A stretch of DNA of 64,000 nt from contig DUML01000015.1 of the NCBI GenBank assembly GCA_012839895.1, positions 1 through 64,000 of the forward strand. The letters are read 5' to 3'. The DNA is from Peptococcaceae bacterium. GTDB taxonomy: Bacteria > Bacillota > Desulfitobacteriia > Desulfitobacteriales > Syntrophobotulaceae. The translations under genes were made by a program, and so were the position numbers. The notes under the pieces are model-generated. The model saw only the letters and a list, made by a program, of their open reading frames with translations, did not search any database and was not told where the DNA came from. Position 1 is the stretch's first letter. The number at the start of each line of letters is the position of its first letter. Positions 48,074-56,759 of the stretch are shown here, one piece after another.

Positions 48074-49414
48074 TTGAGTTTTCTGTATTCCAAATTGGAT
48101 TACCGGGATTTGGTAGTAGGGGTAGACAGTTTGGTGGAACTCGCTAATGGTAAAAAAATCAAGGGGATAAACTTTGATAATGCCGCAACCACTCCGCCTT
48201 TTAAAGCAGTTATGGAAGAAATCAGCCGATTTGCTCCTTACTATGCATCCATTCATCGCGGCGCAGGTTATAAAGCCCGAATATCCTCGACAAGATATGA
48301 AGAAGCCAGAAACATTGTTAAGAGTTTTGTCGGTGCCGATAAAGAAAAAGACATCGTAATTTTTGTTAAAAATGCAACGGAAGCCATTAATAAAGTAGCC
48401 AACAGGCTGGCTCAAAAGAGCGAAGCGAGTTCCGAACAAGAGAAAGACGTTATTTTATCAACGACTATGGAGCACCATTCCAATGATTTGCCCTGGCGTA
48501 ACAAATATCTGGTAGATTACATAGCAGTGGATGAATGCGGCCGCTTGGTATGGAAGGACTTCCATGCTAAGCTGGAAAAATACAAAGGAAGAGTTAAGTT
48601 GGTAACTGTTACAGGAGCCTCGAATGTTACCGGCTATGTCAATCCCGTCCATCGCCTGGCGGAATTGGCCCATAAATATGGAGCTAAGATTCTGGTTGAC
48701 GGTTCCCAGCTTATTCCCCATATGCCCTTTGAAATGAAAGCATATTCTTCCGGCAAACATATTGATTTCTTAGTCTTTTCCGCTCATAAAATGTATGCAC
48801 CTTTTGGAGTCGGGGTTCTTATAGGTCCTAAGGATTTCTTCAATGAGGGAGAGCCGGATTATCCGGGAGGGGGCACTGTTCGGGCTGTGACTCACGAACA
48901 AGTAATCTGGAATGACCCTCCGGCTAAAGAAGAAGCCGGAACCCCCAACCTAATGGGGGTTGTGGCTTTGGCGTCCGCTATCCGGACCTTGAGGGATATA
49001 GGGATGAAAAACGTTTACAGACATGAACAAGCCCTAACAAAACAGCTTTGCAATGGCTTAAAAAAAATCAGCTGTATTGAAGCTTATTGTATTGACGATG
49101 AACAAGAACGGGTTGGCATTGTGTCCTTTAATATGAAAGGAATCTACCATGAAAAATTGGCTGCAATGCTGGCCGGAGAAGCTGGGATCGCCGTCCGGAG
49201 CGGCTGTTTCTGTGCTCATCCTTACGTTATAACTCTCCTGGGCATCACCCCTGACCAACAACAAAAAATTATCAACAATCCTTTGGCCGCTAAACCCGGA
49301 ATGGTTAGAGTTAGTTTTGGGATTTATAATAATCACGAAGAAGTGGAGAAACTCTTGGAAATCTTACAGGAGATTGCCAAAGACAGGAAAAAATATCTTA
49401 ATAAGTACAGCTAA
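48074..49414 (+). CDS. Cysteine desulfurase-like aminotransferase class V enzyme
   Basis: 446 residues, somewhat longer than SufS/IscS (about 400). PLP-binding blocks: NFDNAATTPP, TMEHHSNDLPWR and the lysine in FSAHKMYAPFGVGVL; the candidate catalytic cysteine is in RSGCFCAHP, as in group II (SufS/CsdA). Likely mobilises sulfur from cysteine (or selenium from selenocysteine). No SufE/SufU or isc scaffold is nearby; instead a DsrE-like protein follows, which could receive the persulfide. TTG start 48074 after aaaggagg. Confidence 0.85.
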   Translation: MSFLYSKLDYRDLVVGVDSLVELANGKKIKGINFDNAATTPPFKAVMEEISRFAPYYASIHRGAGYKARISSTRYEEARNIVKSFVGADKEKDIVIFVKNATEAINKVANRLAQKSEASSEQEKDVILSTTMEHHSNDLPWRNKYLVDYIAVDECGRLVWKDFHAKLEKYKGRVKLVTVTGASNVTGYVNPVHRLAELAHKYGAKILVDGSQLIPHMPFEMKAYSSGKHIDFLVFSAHKMYAPFGVGVLIGPKDFFNEGEPDYPGGGTVRAVTHEQVIWNDPPAKEEAGTPNLMGVVALASAIRTLRDIGMKNVYRHEQALTKQLCNGLKKISCIEAYCIDDEQERVGIVSFNMKGIYHEKLAAMLAGEAGIAVRSGCFCAHPYVITLLGITPDQQQKIINNPLAAKPGMVRVSFGIYNNHEEVEKLLEILQEIAKDRKKYLNKYS

Positions 49415-49613
49415 ATGAAACTGCCAATCGAAAATACAACTAAATTAAATTGTCAACCGTCGCGCCAGAGTGATTTCTTGAGCAGCCTATTCTTTTATAA
49501 TCCCCGTAGTTGATAGTTGGATTCAAGGGCTGATAGTTGAATTAAAGGTATAAAGCTGCAAAAAGTTATTTAAACTAGTAGAGATAAAAAAATGGTGATG
49601 GCGGTGAAAAACA

Positions 49614-50096
49614 GTGGAAAAACAAAAAAAAATCAGCCTGCTTGTTTTTAGCGCTGAGTACGACAAAGCCCTGGCAGCGTTCATTTTAGCCAATTCAGCC
49701 CGGGAGTTAAATCTGACGGTAAATATGTTCTTCGCTTTTTGGGGGCTTTGCCTATTAAGAGACCCGGCCAAAATGTCTTTGGAAGAAAAAAGCGCCTTGG
49801 AAAAAATGTTCAGCTTGGCAGCCCCCCAGGGTCCTGAAGCTTTGCCCTTATCTAAAATGAATATGGGCGGAATAGGCAAAGCTCTGCTTCAAGAGATGAT
49901 GGAAGAACACGAAACACCCTCTTTATCCGTTTTCGTAAATGGAGCGCAAAAAAAAGGGGTAAACTTCTTTGCCTGCAAGCTTTCCCTGGAAGTAATGGGC
50001 TTTAAACAGGAGGAAATGTTACCAGATGTAAAGATTCTAACTGCGAAAGAATATCTGCAAGATGCTTTAGAAGCAGATATTCAATTGTTTATTTAA
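49614..50096 (+). CDS. DsrE/DsrF-like sulfur relay family protein
   Basis: 160 residues of the DsrE/F/H-like fold (often labelled peroxiredoxin family). N-terminal strand-helix LLVFSAEYDKALAAFILANSA, then FFAFWGLCLLR and the conserved Cys in FFACKLSLEVMGF. Proteins of this group carry persulfide sulfur. Downstream of the desulfurase-like gene, suggesting a donor-acceptor pair. Start GTG 49614 is preceded by a weak site. It overlaps the convergent gene at 50089 by 8 bp. Confidence 0.8.
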   Translation: MEKQKKISLLVFSAEYDKALAAFILANSARELNLTVNMFFAFWGLCLLRDPAKMSLEEKSALEKMFSLAAPQGPEALPLSKMNMGGIGKALLQEMMEEHETPSLSVFVNGAQKKGVNFFACKLSLEVMGFKQEEMLPDVKILTAKEYLQDALEADIQLFI

Positions 50097-50397
50097 TTTT
50101 GGGGATTCTATACTCCTTGTCGGGATCATCGGCATCAATAACAGTTGTATACGGCTCATTCCGATTGTCAATGTCACTTGCGTTGTTGCGGTGAACCCTT
50201 GGTCCTATGGTAAAAGTGTGGACGGTAAAAGTTCCGGCTGAAGTATTTCTCCTATTGGGAAAGAATTTTAGATAAATCAACCTACCGAGAACAGCCACCC
50301 CAACTACTAGCAATAATAACCAAAAAGCCAGGATGGCCAGAGTAACTATGCCAATGGAAATTGCTGTCCATAATAATAATCTAACGGCATTTGACAA
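50089..50397 (-). CDS. Small membrane protein of unknown function
   Basis: 102 residues. A long hydrophobic stretch (about 7-42, probably two helices) is followed by a basic patch (KFFPNRRN) and a hydrophilic tail. Not recognised. Seven base pairs after the stop of the upstream minus-strand membrane protein gene, so both are likely one operon. Convergent and overlapping with the DsrE-like gene. Confidence 0.7.
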   Translation of the reverse strand: MSNAVRLLLWTAISIGIVTLAILAFWLLLLVVGVAVLGRLIYLKFFPNRRNTSAGTFTVHTFTIGPRVHRNNASDIDNRNEPYTTVIDADDPDKEYRIPKIK

Positions 50398-50404
50398 TGT
50401 TTAA

Positions 50405-51028
50405 TCACCTCTTGCGTTTGGCTTGCCCTTGTTTGCCCCGGGACTTGGCCTTAGCTATTTTCTTCCTGTCAGGGGATAATTCTTTGTACAGTCCGTATAT
50501 TCCCGCTGCTATAATGACAACTACAGAAATATAGGCAAAGTAAAAGATAGTGAAGAAACTCCGGAATTTTGCCAAAATTTCTCCCAAAGGAAGCAGGGAA
50601 AGTATACTAAGAAACACTAAAACAGCGGCTACACCTAAATAAAGATAGAGCCTTTGTTTAATGGTTGTCTGCAAATAATCATCTTCGAGGGAAGCGGCAA
50701 CCGCTATGGAACCTTGACAAAGAAGATAAACAAGATACATATTGGCAATAAACAGAATAGCTTTAACGATATCTAAAGCAAAAGAGAAAGATAGAAGGAA
50801 CTCCGGATGGTATGTGAAGTTGTAGACCTTTACCACAGATAGAGCTAGAATTGGCGGGATTAATTTATCAGCTAGAGCAAAATATTTATTTTCTTCAGCC
50901 AAAGTCTTTAAACCTTTATAAATTAAATAATACCCAAGAACATCCGGGAGAATATCAATACCTTTAAAGGCATAAAAATCAAGCTGGAGAAGTATTCCCC
51001 AAAAAAGATAAAAAAAGCTGGAATGCAT
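50405..51028 (-). CDS. Multi-pass membrane protein of unknown function
   Basis: About 207 residues with five or six hydrophobic helices and a very basic C-terminus (GKQGQAKRKR). The N-terminal segment with DFYAFKGIDILPDVLGYYLIYKGL resembles a group of uncharacterised Firmicutes membrane proteins. ATG 51028 follows aaggaggc; an upstream in-frame start at 51082 lacks a site. Function unknown. Confidence 0.72.
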   Translation of the reverse strand: MHSSFFYLFWGILLQLDFYAFKGIDILPDVLGYYLIYKGLKTLAEENKYFALADKLIPPILALSVVKVYNFTYHPEFLLSFSFALDIVKAILFIANMYLVYLLCQGSIAVAASLEDDYLQTTIKQRLYLYLGVAAVLVFLSILSLLPLGEILAKFRSFFTIFYFAYISVVVIIAAGIYGLYKELSPDRKKIAKAKSRGKQGQAKRKR

Positions 51029-51315
51029 ATTAAGCCTCCTTATATAAGTAAATGAGATCCCTATTTCAAAAACAGGGTACAATAATTACAATAAGATATC
51101 TATGCTTACTATAATGTTTATTATTATAGATAATCCAGGTAATTTCAAGAACTTACAGAAAATTATTTATTTTAATCAGAAAACATTTTATTTTTAAATA
51201 TAATAAACGTAATAAACGTTCTAACAATAAGCATTAAGGAAATATTTCTAAGAAAAATAGTTTGGTCTCAGCTCAGAATTATGATAAGATAAGCAAAGAA
51301 AGGGGGATATGGAAA

Positions 51316-51804
51316 TTGTTCGTTGGATTGGCTCTTTCCCTAATTATTCTGGGACTAATACTAATATTTTTAGAGATTTTCATTTTACCCGGATTTGGAA
51401 TGGCAGGGATTCCGGGATTACTGCTAATGCTGTTTGGGGTCTACCTAGCAGCGGATAATTTTGCGGAAGGAGTTATTTACCTTTTAGTCACTTTCCTTGC
51501 AACCGGGCTGCTGATTTTCATCGGTTTAAAAACAGGCCATCTGAAGAAACTCTGGCGCAGGATTTCCTTAGAAGAAAAGCAAAGCAGCAACGAAGGTTAC
51601 GTCGCTCCCAAAGAAGAATATGTTCAATACCTGGGTAAGACCGGGACAGCACTCACTCTGTTGCGTCCGGCAGGATCCGCTCTGATTGACGGAGAAAAGG
51701 TAGATGTGGTCACGGAAGGAAGTTACATTTCTAAAGGCTCGAAGATAAAAGTAATTGCCGTTGAAGGCACAAGAGTTATTGTCGCTAAGGATGAAGAAAA
51801 CTGA
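51316..51804 (+). CDS. NfeD-like membrane protein, short form
   Basis: About 162 residues. Three to four hydrophobic helices (LALSLIILGLILIFLEIFILPGFG, then MLFGVYLAAD and the VTFLATGLLIFI helix) and a C-terminal OB-fold NfeD domain (LGKTGTALTLLRPAGSALIDGEKVDVVTEG). Partner of FloA, encoded 32 bp downstream. TTG 51316 follows aaaggggg; the frame is open from TTG 51262 but without a ribosome site. Acts in membrane microdomains. Confidence 0.87.
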   Translation: MFVGLALSLIILGLILIFLEIFILPGFGMAGIPGLLLMLFGVYLAADNFAEGVIYLLVTFLATGLLIFIGLKTGHLKKLWRRISLEEKQSSNEGYVAPKEEYVQYLGKTGTALTLLRPAGSALIDGEKVDVVTEGSYISKGSKIKVIAVEGTRVIVAKDEEN

Positions 51805-51836
51805 GTAGGAGGTGAAGCCCTGTAAAGGGCGATTTT

Positions 51837-52835
51837 ATGGAAGCGCTTATTATACCGGCGATTTTAATTATTCTGATCCTTGTATTATTAATGGTTCTCT
51901 TTACTTTTATTCCTGTAGGGCTCTGGATTTCAGCTTTGGCTGCTGGAGTCAATGTGGGCATATTCACCCTGGTGGGGATGAGACTCAGAAGAGTTATTCC
52001 CAGCCGGATTGTCAACCCCTTGATCAAAGCCCATAAGGCCGGACTCGGTCTTAGTACGGCCCAGCTTGAGGCCCATTATTTAGCGGGAGGAAATGTTGAT
52101 AGAGTTGTTAATGCCTTAATTGCGGCGGAAAGAGCAGCTATTCCCCTCAAATTTGAAAGAGCGGCGGCAATTGACCTGGCAGGCCGGGATGTCCTGGAAG
52201 CTGTTCAAATGTCGGTTAATCCCAAAGTAATAGAGACTCCTATTGTCTCTGCCGTAGCGCAAAACGGTATCGAGTTAAGAGTAAAAGCCCGGGTAACGGT
52301 GAGAGCCAATATTGACCGCTTGGTCGGCGGTGCCGGGGAAGAAACAATTATTGCTCGTGTAGGTGAAGGTATTGTCACCAGTATCGGTAGCTCAGTATCC
52401 CATGCCGACGTCTTGGAAAACCCGGATGTTGTATCTCAGACCGTCCTGAATAAAGGGCTGGATTCCGGGACAGCCTTTGAGATTCTTTCCATTGATATTG
52501 CCGATGTCGATGTGGGCAAAAACATCGGTGCCCAGCTGCAAACTGATCAGGCTGAAGCCGACAAGCGGATTGCCCAGGCTAAGGCAGAAGAGCGCCGGGC
52601 TATGGCTGTGGCCAGGGAGCAGGAAATGAAGGCTAAAGTTGAAGAAATGCGGGCTAAAGTAGTTGAGGCTGAAGCGGAAGTGCCGAAAGCTTTGGCCTAT
52701 GCTTTCCGGGAAGGCCGTTTAGGAGTAATGGATTATTACAACCTTCAAAATATTATTGCCGACACTAAAATGAGAGAATATATAGCCGGAACGGCCAAGG
52801 GAGATGAGACCGATCCCCGGATACCTAAAAAGTAG
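51837..52835 (+). CDS. floA: Flotillin-like protein FloA
   Basis: 332 residues. N-terminal membrane hairpin (about 3-46), SPFH-type domain, and the conserved [31 protein letters not shown] coiled-coil region given here by its flanks (about residues 222-275). FloA organises functional membrane microdomains in Gram-positive bacteria. With nfeD upstream it forms the usual pair. Ends 12 bp before the Gly-rich gene. Confidence 0.96.
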   Translation: MEALIIPAILIILILVLLMVLFTFIPVGLWISALAAGVNVGIFTLVGMRLRRVIPSRIVNPLIKAHKAGLGLSTAQLEAHYLAGGNVDRVVNALIAAERAAIPLKFERAAAIDLAGRDVLEAVQMSVNPKVIETPIVSAVAQNGIELRVKARVTVRANIDRLVGGAGEETIIARVGEGIVTSIGSSVSHADVLENPDVVSQTVLNKGLDSGTAFEILSIDIADVDVGKNIGAQLQTDQAEADKRIAQAKAEERRAMAVAREQEMKAKVEEMRAKVVEAEAEVPKALAYAFREGRLGVMDYYNLQNIIADTKMREYIAGTAKGDETDPRIPKK

Positions 52836-52846
52836 GTGATTATTAA

Positions 52847-53524
52847 GTGGATTTTTTTACTTTTATAATTATTGCTGCTTTTATTTACAGCATTTTTTCT
52901 AAAAAAGATAAACCGCCCCAGCGCGGCCAAAGAGGTTCTCAGGGTCCTCGGCCCCAAACCGGGACTCCGGCTCCCCGGAAAAAGCGGGAGAGCATTTTCG
53001 AAAGCCTGGAAAGGCAGTTGCGGGAGTCGGCGGAACAACTTGAACGGGAATTGCAAAGCGGTAGGGCTGCACCGCCCAAGCCGACAACGGTGGAAACATA
53101 CCGGCGGAAGAAAGAGTACCGCCCGTCTTCAACTCCTCGCAGCGCTCGCAGCCCAATTCCGGAAGGAGCCTGGGGTCAGGAAGGCCGTTCCAGGTACGAT
53201 AAGTATCCTAGTACCCAAGGAACTCAGGGCTTGGAAGGAACTCCAGGCAGAGAAGGGCTGGGCGGTCAAGAAGGTACCTGGGGAACAGAGGGAATTTGGG
53301 GTACAGAAGGCGCCTATTATGCCCAAAAAGAAGCCGGCAGAGCCAGCGCAATTGAACAAAGCGAAATTGGCTTAGCGAGTCCGATATATGGTTCACAAAA
53401 GCGAAGAACAGGGACTTTTGTCTTTTCCCCTTCCCAAGTAGTGCAAGGTATTATCTGGTCGGAAATCTTAAAAGAGCCACGCGCCAAGAAAACTTTTGCA
53501 AGAAGTAAGGGTTCACTAATGTAA
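52847..53524 (+). CDS. Membrane-anchored Gly/Glu-rich low-complexity protein
   Basis: 225 residues, not recognised. One N-terminal helix (FFTFIIIAAFIYSIF), a basic, proline-rich stretch, an acidic coiled-coil-like segment (ESIFESLERQLRESAEQ), then Gly-rich repeats with words like TEGIWGTEG and REGLGGQEG (about 110-165). The C-terminus (VFSPSQVVQGIIWSEILKEPRAK) is compact and probably the conserved part. GTG 52847 has only a weak site. In operon with nfeD and floA, so it may be a microdomain client or scaffold. Confidence 0.75.
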   Translation: MDFFTFIIIAAFIYSIFSKKDKPPQRGQRGSQGPRPQTGTPAPRKKRESIFESLERQLRESAEQLERELQSGRAAPPKPTTVETYRRKKEYRPSSTPRSARSPIPEGAWGQEGRSRYDKYPSTQGTQGLEGTPGREGLGGQEGTWGTEGIWGTEGAYYAQKEAGRASAIEQSEIGLASPIYGSQKRRTGTFVFSPSQVVQGIIWSEILKEPRAKKTFARSKGSLM

Positions 53525-53562
53525 AAACTTCAGATAGTACAAGTCGGGAATAATGTCCTCTT

Positions 53563-53616
53563 AATAATAGCTGCCCTCTTAGCAACTTAGGTGTTAAGGA
53601 GGCGGCTATTCCTTAT
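53563..53616 (+). terminator. Terminator of the nfeD-floA operon
   Basis: aatagctgccctctt and aaggaggcggctatt pair almost fully around a loop of about 15 nt, then cctt. It closes the nfeD-floA-Gly-rich operon. Confidence 0.75.
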
Positions 53617-53733
53617 TTTAAATTTCTTATTATAATCTCAAATTGGAAGTGTTAGAAAAATGAATATTCAAATTTTCGGTGTCAAAAAATGCTTCGCCTC
53701 TGTGCATAATATCAAAATGCTAACTAGAATATC

Positions 53734-53762
53734 TTGCTATACCTCCATAATCTAGGTATAAT
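53734..53762 (+). promoter_or_regulatory. Promoter of the padR operon
   Basis: TTGCTA (53734-53739) and TATAAT (53757-53762) with a 17-nt spacer. The PadR-like inverted repeat covers the spacer. Confidence 0.65.
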
Positions 53763-53786
53763 AAATACATCGAACATATAGGTATA
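53738..53786. promoter_or_regulatory. Likely PadR operator (TATACCT/AGGTATA)
   Basis: Inverted repeat TATACCT (53738-53744) and AGGTATA (53754-53760) overlaps the promoter, and a further AGGTATA half-site is at 53780-53786, just ahead of the ribosome site. The geometry suggests autorepression by the PadR protein encoded next. Confidence 0.65.
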
Positions 53787-53807
53787 GGGCATATGGAGGT
53801 TATTATT

Positions 53808-54152
53808 ATGGCCATTGACAAGAATCTAATGTCCGGTAGCACTACTCTCCTAGTTTTGTCCCTGTTGGAAACTAAAGACCAGTATGGTTATGAAATGATT
53901 AAAGAACTGGAGCGTCGCTCGGAAAAAGTGTTTACTCTGAAAGAAGGTACCCTCTACCCAATCCTGCACAAACTTGAAAATGACGGCATGATAACTTCTT
54001 ATGAAAAAGAAAGTACGGCCGGGAAAAGGAGAAAATATTACTCCCTGACAAAGGAGGGAAAAAAGCTGCTGGCTGCCAAAAAACAAGAGTGGTTGGCCTT
54101 TTCCCAAAAGGTTAACCAGGTAATTGGAGGTGAAGTCAATGCCTTCAGCTAA
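53808..54152 (+). CDS. PadR family transcriptional regulator
   Basis: About 114 residues. Winged helix with TLLVLSLLETKDQYGYEMIKEL and the wing KEGTLYPILHKLENDGMI, then RKYYSLTKEGKKLL. Short PadR subfamily (s1-like). ATG 53808 is used because catatggagg is its ribosome site; ATG 53793 lies inside that site. Overlaps the next gene by 14 bp. Likely represses its own operon through 53738-53786. Confidence 0.93.
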   Translation: MAIDKNLMSGSTTLLVLSLLETKDQYGYEMIKELERRSEKVFTLKEGTLYPILHKLENDGMITSYEKESTAGKRRKYYSLTKEGKKLLAAKKQEWLAFSQKVNQVIGGEVNAFS

Positions 54153-54876
54153 GTTACCTTTGTCAGGAAGCGGGGAGGAATTTTGCCGCAAGGTCTGTTC
54201 CTTTGTTCGCTATAAAAAAGCTCACCGGCAAATTTATGAAGAATTGCACAATCATATTGAAGACCATGCCGAGTATCTGCGGGAACAGGGAATAGCGCCG
54301 GAAGAGGCGGAAAGGCTGGCTGTACAAGCCATGGGCGATCCGGAAGAAATCGGCCGGGAACTGGATAAACAGCACCGGCCGTTAATAGAAAGGCTGCTTG
54401 CTATAACTTCTGTGGCTAAAATAATTGGGATTTTATACGGAGTGTGGGTATCACTTTATATAGCTTTCATTGTTTTGCTTACCGTGGGTTCGCTGGTTGG
54501 CTCTATGAACTACACGGTAGAAAAAGAAGACATTCTCTATAGCGAAAAGTTATCACAAAAGCAAAGGGTCGGAGCCGTTACTTATAAGTTGCAAAAGATA
54601 ACGGTTACCGATGATAGCAGTATCTTGGTTGATTATCTGTACTATGGCCATAATCCGGATATTATTCTGCGTGGTTGGACTTCCCCAACTCTTCGAGTCT
54701 ATGACCCGGAGGGCAATCCTTATAATTCTAAAGGCTCAAGTAAAGCTGGATTTATACACAAAAGTCAGGTAGTAGTGGAAGGATATGACCTAAGCAAGGG
54801 TAGTATTGTCCTTAAAGCTCCCAGCTTTTACGGCGATGTGGAATTCCGTATTCCCCTTAGGGAGGTACAGATATGA
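54139..54876 (+). CDS. HAAS-domain membrane protein
   Basis: About 245 residues. Residues 1-85 form an HAAS/DUF1700-like helical domain (VRYKKAHRQIYEELHNHIEDH, EEAERLAVQAMGDPEEIG). One or two membrane helices (about 92-120) lead to an extracytoplasmic beta-rich domain. Genes of this type follow PadR regulators in Firmicutes, often as signalling or regulatory partners. ATG 54139 follows ggaggtg. Overlaps padR and the next gene (4 bp ATGA). Confidence 0.8.
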   Translation: MPSAKLPLSGSGEEFCRKVCSFVRYKKAHRQIYEELHNHIEDHAEYLREQGIAPEEAERLAVQAMGDPEEIGRELDKQHRPLIERLLAITSVAKIIGILYGVWVSLYIAFIVLLTVGSLVGSMNYTVEKEDILYSEKLSQKQRVGAVTYKLQKITVTDDSSILVDYLYYGHNPDIILRGWTSPTLRVYDPEGNPYNSKGSSKAGFIHKSQVVVEGYDLSKGSIVLKAPSFYGDVEFRIPLREVQI

Positions 54877-55574
54877 GCAAGAAAAAAAGAATAGCTGTTA
54901 ACCTCCTAATCTTTGCTTTGCTCTTAATGGTCTTTATGACGGTGGAAGGGGCGGCTTTAACCCCTGAAGGGGCACTTAAAAAGCAGGAACGGACCAGAAA
55001 TTACGGACATTCCGAACCAATAGCCTTAATAGAGCAAGGAAAACATAAGTTTTTCTTATGCAAGTTCAGGGATCATTATTCTTGTCCGGCGGTAAAACGG
55101 GGGTTCCTGGGATTTTGGTACGAAAGTCAGGCAGGGTGCGCCTGGGGAGATGAGAACAAAAAGGAAAAGGCGGTAAATTGCTCCTTAACGGGAGAGCGGA
55201 ATAAAGAAGAAAAGCTTGATACTCTTTATATCTACGGAATTATCAATGATGACAGGATAACATCTTTGGATATAGAGATTTTCATAGAAAATTCTCAGGG
55301 AGAACGGATTATTAAGAAAACAACGGCCGTAAGGCCGGAGCAAGCAGGAGCTGTCGGTAAAAAAAGTGAAAAAGAGCAAAAAGTCGGAGCTGAAAAGGTT
55401 ATAATCGGTGAAGCAGGCGGGATGGGGAAAATAAGTCAAGTAGGCGAAACCGGCGTAATTTATCAGGACATGTTTTTTGCAGTTATTAATGAGCCTGGCA
55501 TGAGCAATTATTACTGTCATAAACTCTCCGCCTTTGATCAAGACGGGAATCTAATATTTGAGGAAGAAAGATAA
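54873..55574 (+). CDS. Secreted or membrane-anchored protein of unknown function
   Basis: 233 residues. N-terminal basic residues and a hydrophobic helix (about 10-27) act as signal peptide or anchor. The exported part holds five cysteines (such as FFLCKF, YSCPAV and AGCAWG), a low-complexity Lys/Glu/Gly stretch (about 150-180) and a final YYCHKLSAFDQDGN segment. It was not recognised. Third gene of the padR operon, coupled to the HAAS gene by a 4-bp overlap. Confidence 0.7.
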   Translation: MSKKKRIAVNLLIFALLLMVFMTVEGAALTPEGALKKQERTRNYGHSEPIALIEQGKHKFFLCKFRDHYSCPAVKRGFLGFWYESQAGCAWGDENKKEKAVNCSLTGERNKEEKLDTLYIYGIINDDRITSLDIEIFIENSQGERIIKKTTAVRPEQAGAVGKKSEKEQKVGAEKVIIGEAGGMGKISQVGETGVIYQDMFFAVINEPGMSNYYCHKLSAFDQDGNLIFEEER

Positions 55575-55594
55575 CGTTCTTGTTACACGAATCA

Positions 55595-56269
55595 TTATAT
55601 ATTCTCGATCTGCCAGTCAATCGGTTCCTTGCCGATGGATATTAGAAAGGCATTAGCTTTGGAAAACGGCTTGCTGCCGAAAAACCCGGCGTGGGCGGAA
55701 AGCGGGCTGGGGTGGGCGGATTTAATAATACAGTGCTTAGGGTCAGTAATCAGGCTTTGTTTGGATTGGGCAAATTTTCCCCAGAGGATAAAAACAACAG
55801 GGTCCGGTCTCGCGTTTAGCAGGGAGATTACTCTGTCTGTGAAGTACTGCCAGCCAATATTACTGTGGGAGTTGGCTTGTCCCGCCCTGACTGTTAAAGA
55901 AGCGTTTAAGAGTAGTACTCCTTGGTCAGCCCATTTTTTCAAATAACCATTATTAGGGATGTAGCAACCTAAATCGTTTTGCAATTCCTTAAAAATATTA
56001 ACTAAAGACGGCGGCGGTTCCACCCCTGGTTTCACGGAAAAACTTAAGCCGTGAGCTTGGTTTGGACCATGGTAAGGGTCTTGACCTAAGATAACTACTT
56101 TGACATCTTTATAGTCGGTAAAATGCAAAGCGTTAAAGATATCGTACATGTCAGGATAGATTTTTCTGGTCCGGTATTCATTAATCAAGAATTTTCTTAA
56201 GCGAAGATAGTATTCTTTGGTAAATTCGTCCTTAAGTAAATCGTGCCAGCCGTTTCTTAAAATTTGCAT
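55595..56269 (-). CDS. ung: Uracil-DNA glycosylase (family 1)
   Basis: 224 residues. Removes uracil from DNA. Water-activating motif [27 protein letters not shown] and the minor-groove [13 protein letters not shown] loop are intact. Convergent with the padR operon. Confidence 0.97.
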   Translation of the reverse strand: MQILRNGWHDLLKDEFTKEYYLRLRKFLINEYRTRKIYPDMYDIFNALHFTDYKDVKVVILGQDPYHGPNQAHGLSFSVKPGVEPPPSLVNIFKELQNDLGCYIPNNGYLKKWADQGVLLLNASLTVRAGQANSHSNIGWQYFTDRVISLLNARPDPVVFILWGKFAQSKQSLITDPKHCIIKSAHPSPLSAHAGFFGSKPFSKANAFLISIGKEPIDWQIENI

Positions 56270-56484
56270 TCGCTATCACCAGAAACAATTATAGCATGAT
56301 GTACTGCTCTTTCACGATAGAAATTACTTTTTTCACCAAGAAAAGGTTTATTTTATTTGTTAATTTTATTTAATGGCGCTTTTTAAAGGAATAGGAATTT
56401 ATTTATGGAATATTCTTTGTGTTATTTCCAGCAAGGGGGAATGTAAGCGGCGTATTTTGCTAAGCCAAAGGAGGAACATTTTAT

Positions 56485-56604
56485 ATGCCTACTATCTACG
56501 ATGTGGTTTCTGTGATTATGCTGGTTATATTAATTGCCATTTTCTTTAATGTGGCCAAAATTTTTTATGGTATAGTACAAAAAATTAAACAAAAGCATGG
56601 GTAA
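56485..56604 (+). CDS. 39-residue single-helix membrane microprotein
   Basis: A short frame starting MPTIYDVVSVIML and ending KIKQKHG has one hydrophobic helix (about 6-23) and a basic tail, giving a predicted inside C-terminus. It is preceded by aaaggagg (56467-56474), spaced 10 nt from the ATG. Not recognised. It sits alone between ung and the metNIQ terminator. Confidence 0.6.
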   Translation: MPTIYDVVSVIMLVILIAIFFNVAKIFYGIVQKIKQKHG

Positions 56605-56675
56605 CAGAATATCCGAAAAAATGCGGTAAGTCTATGGAACAGGAGAAAGGTAGCCAAACAAAAATATATTAGGGC

Positions 56676-56731
56676 AACAAAAACTAATAAGGACCGTTTT
56701 AGGCACTTTAAGCCTGAAAACAGTCCTTATT
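56676..56731 (-). terminator. Terminator of the metNIQ operon
   Basis: AATAAGGAC and GTCCTTATT, extended by CGTTTTAGGC with GCCTGAAAAC, form a stem of about 19 bp. On the minus strand a T-run (AGTTTTTGTT) follows. Confidence 0.88.
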
Positions 56732-56759
56732 GGCAACATATTTAAGTGACAAAGTTATC

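Noticed and set aside
52872-53375. 167-codon open frame within the Gly-rich gene
   Set aside because: It is an out-of-frame shadow of the repetitive gene at 52847-53524; the latter has the plausible N-terminal helix and operon position.
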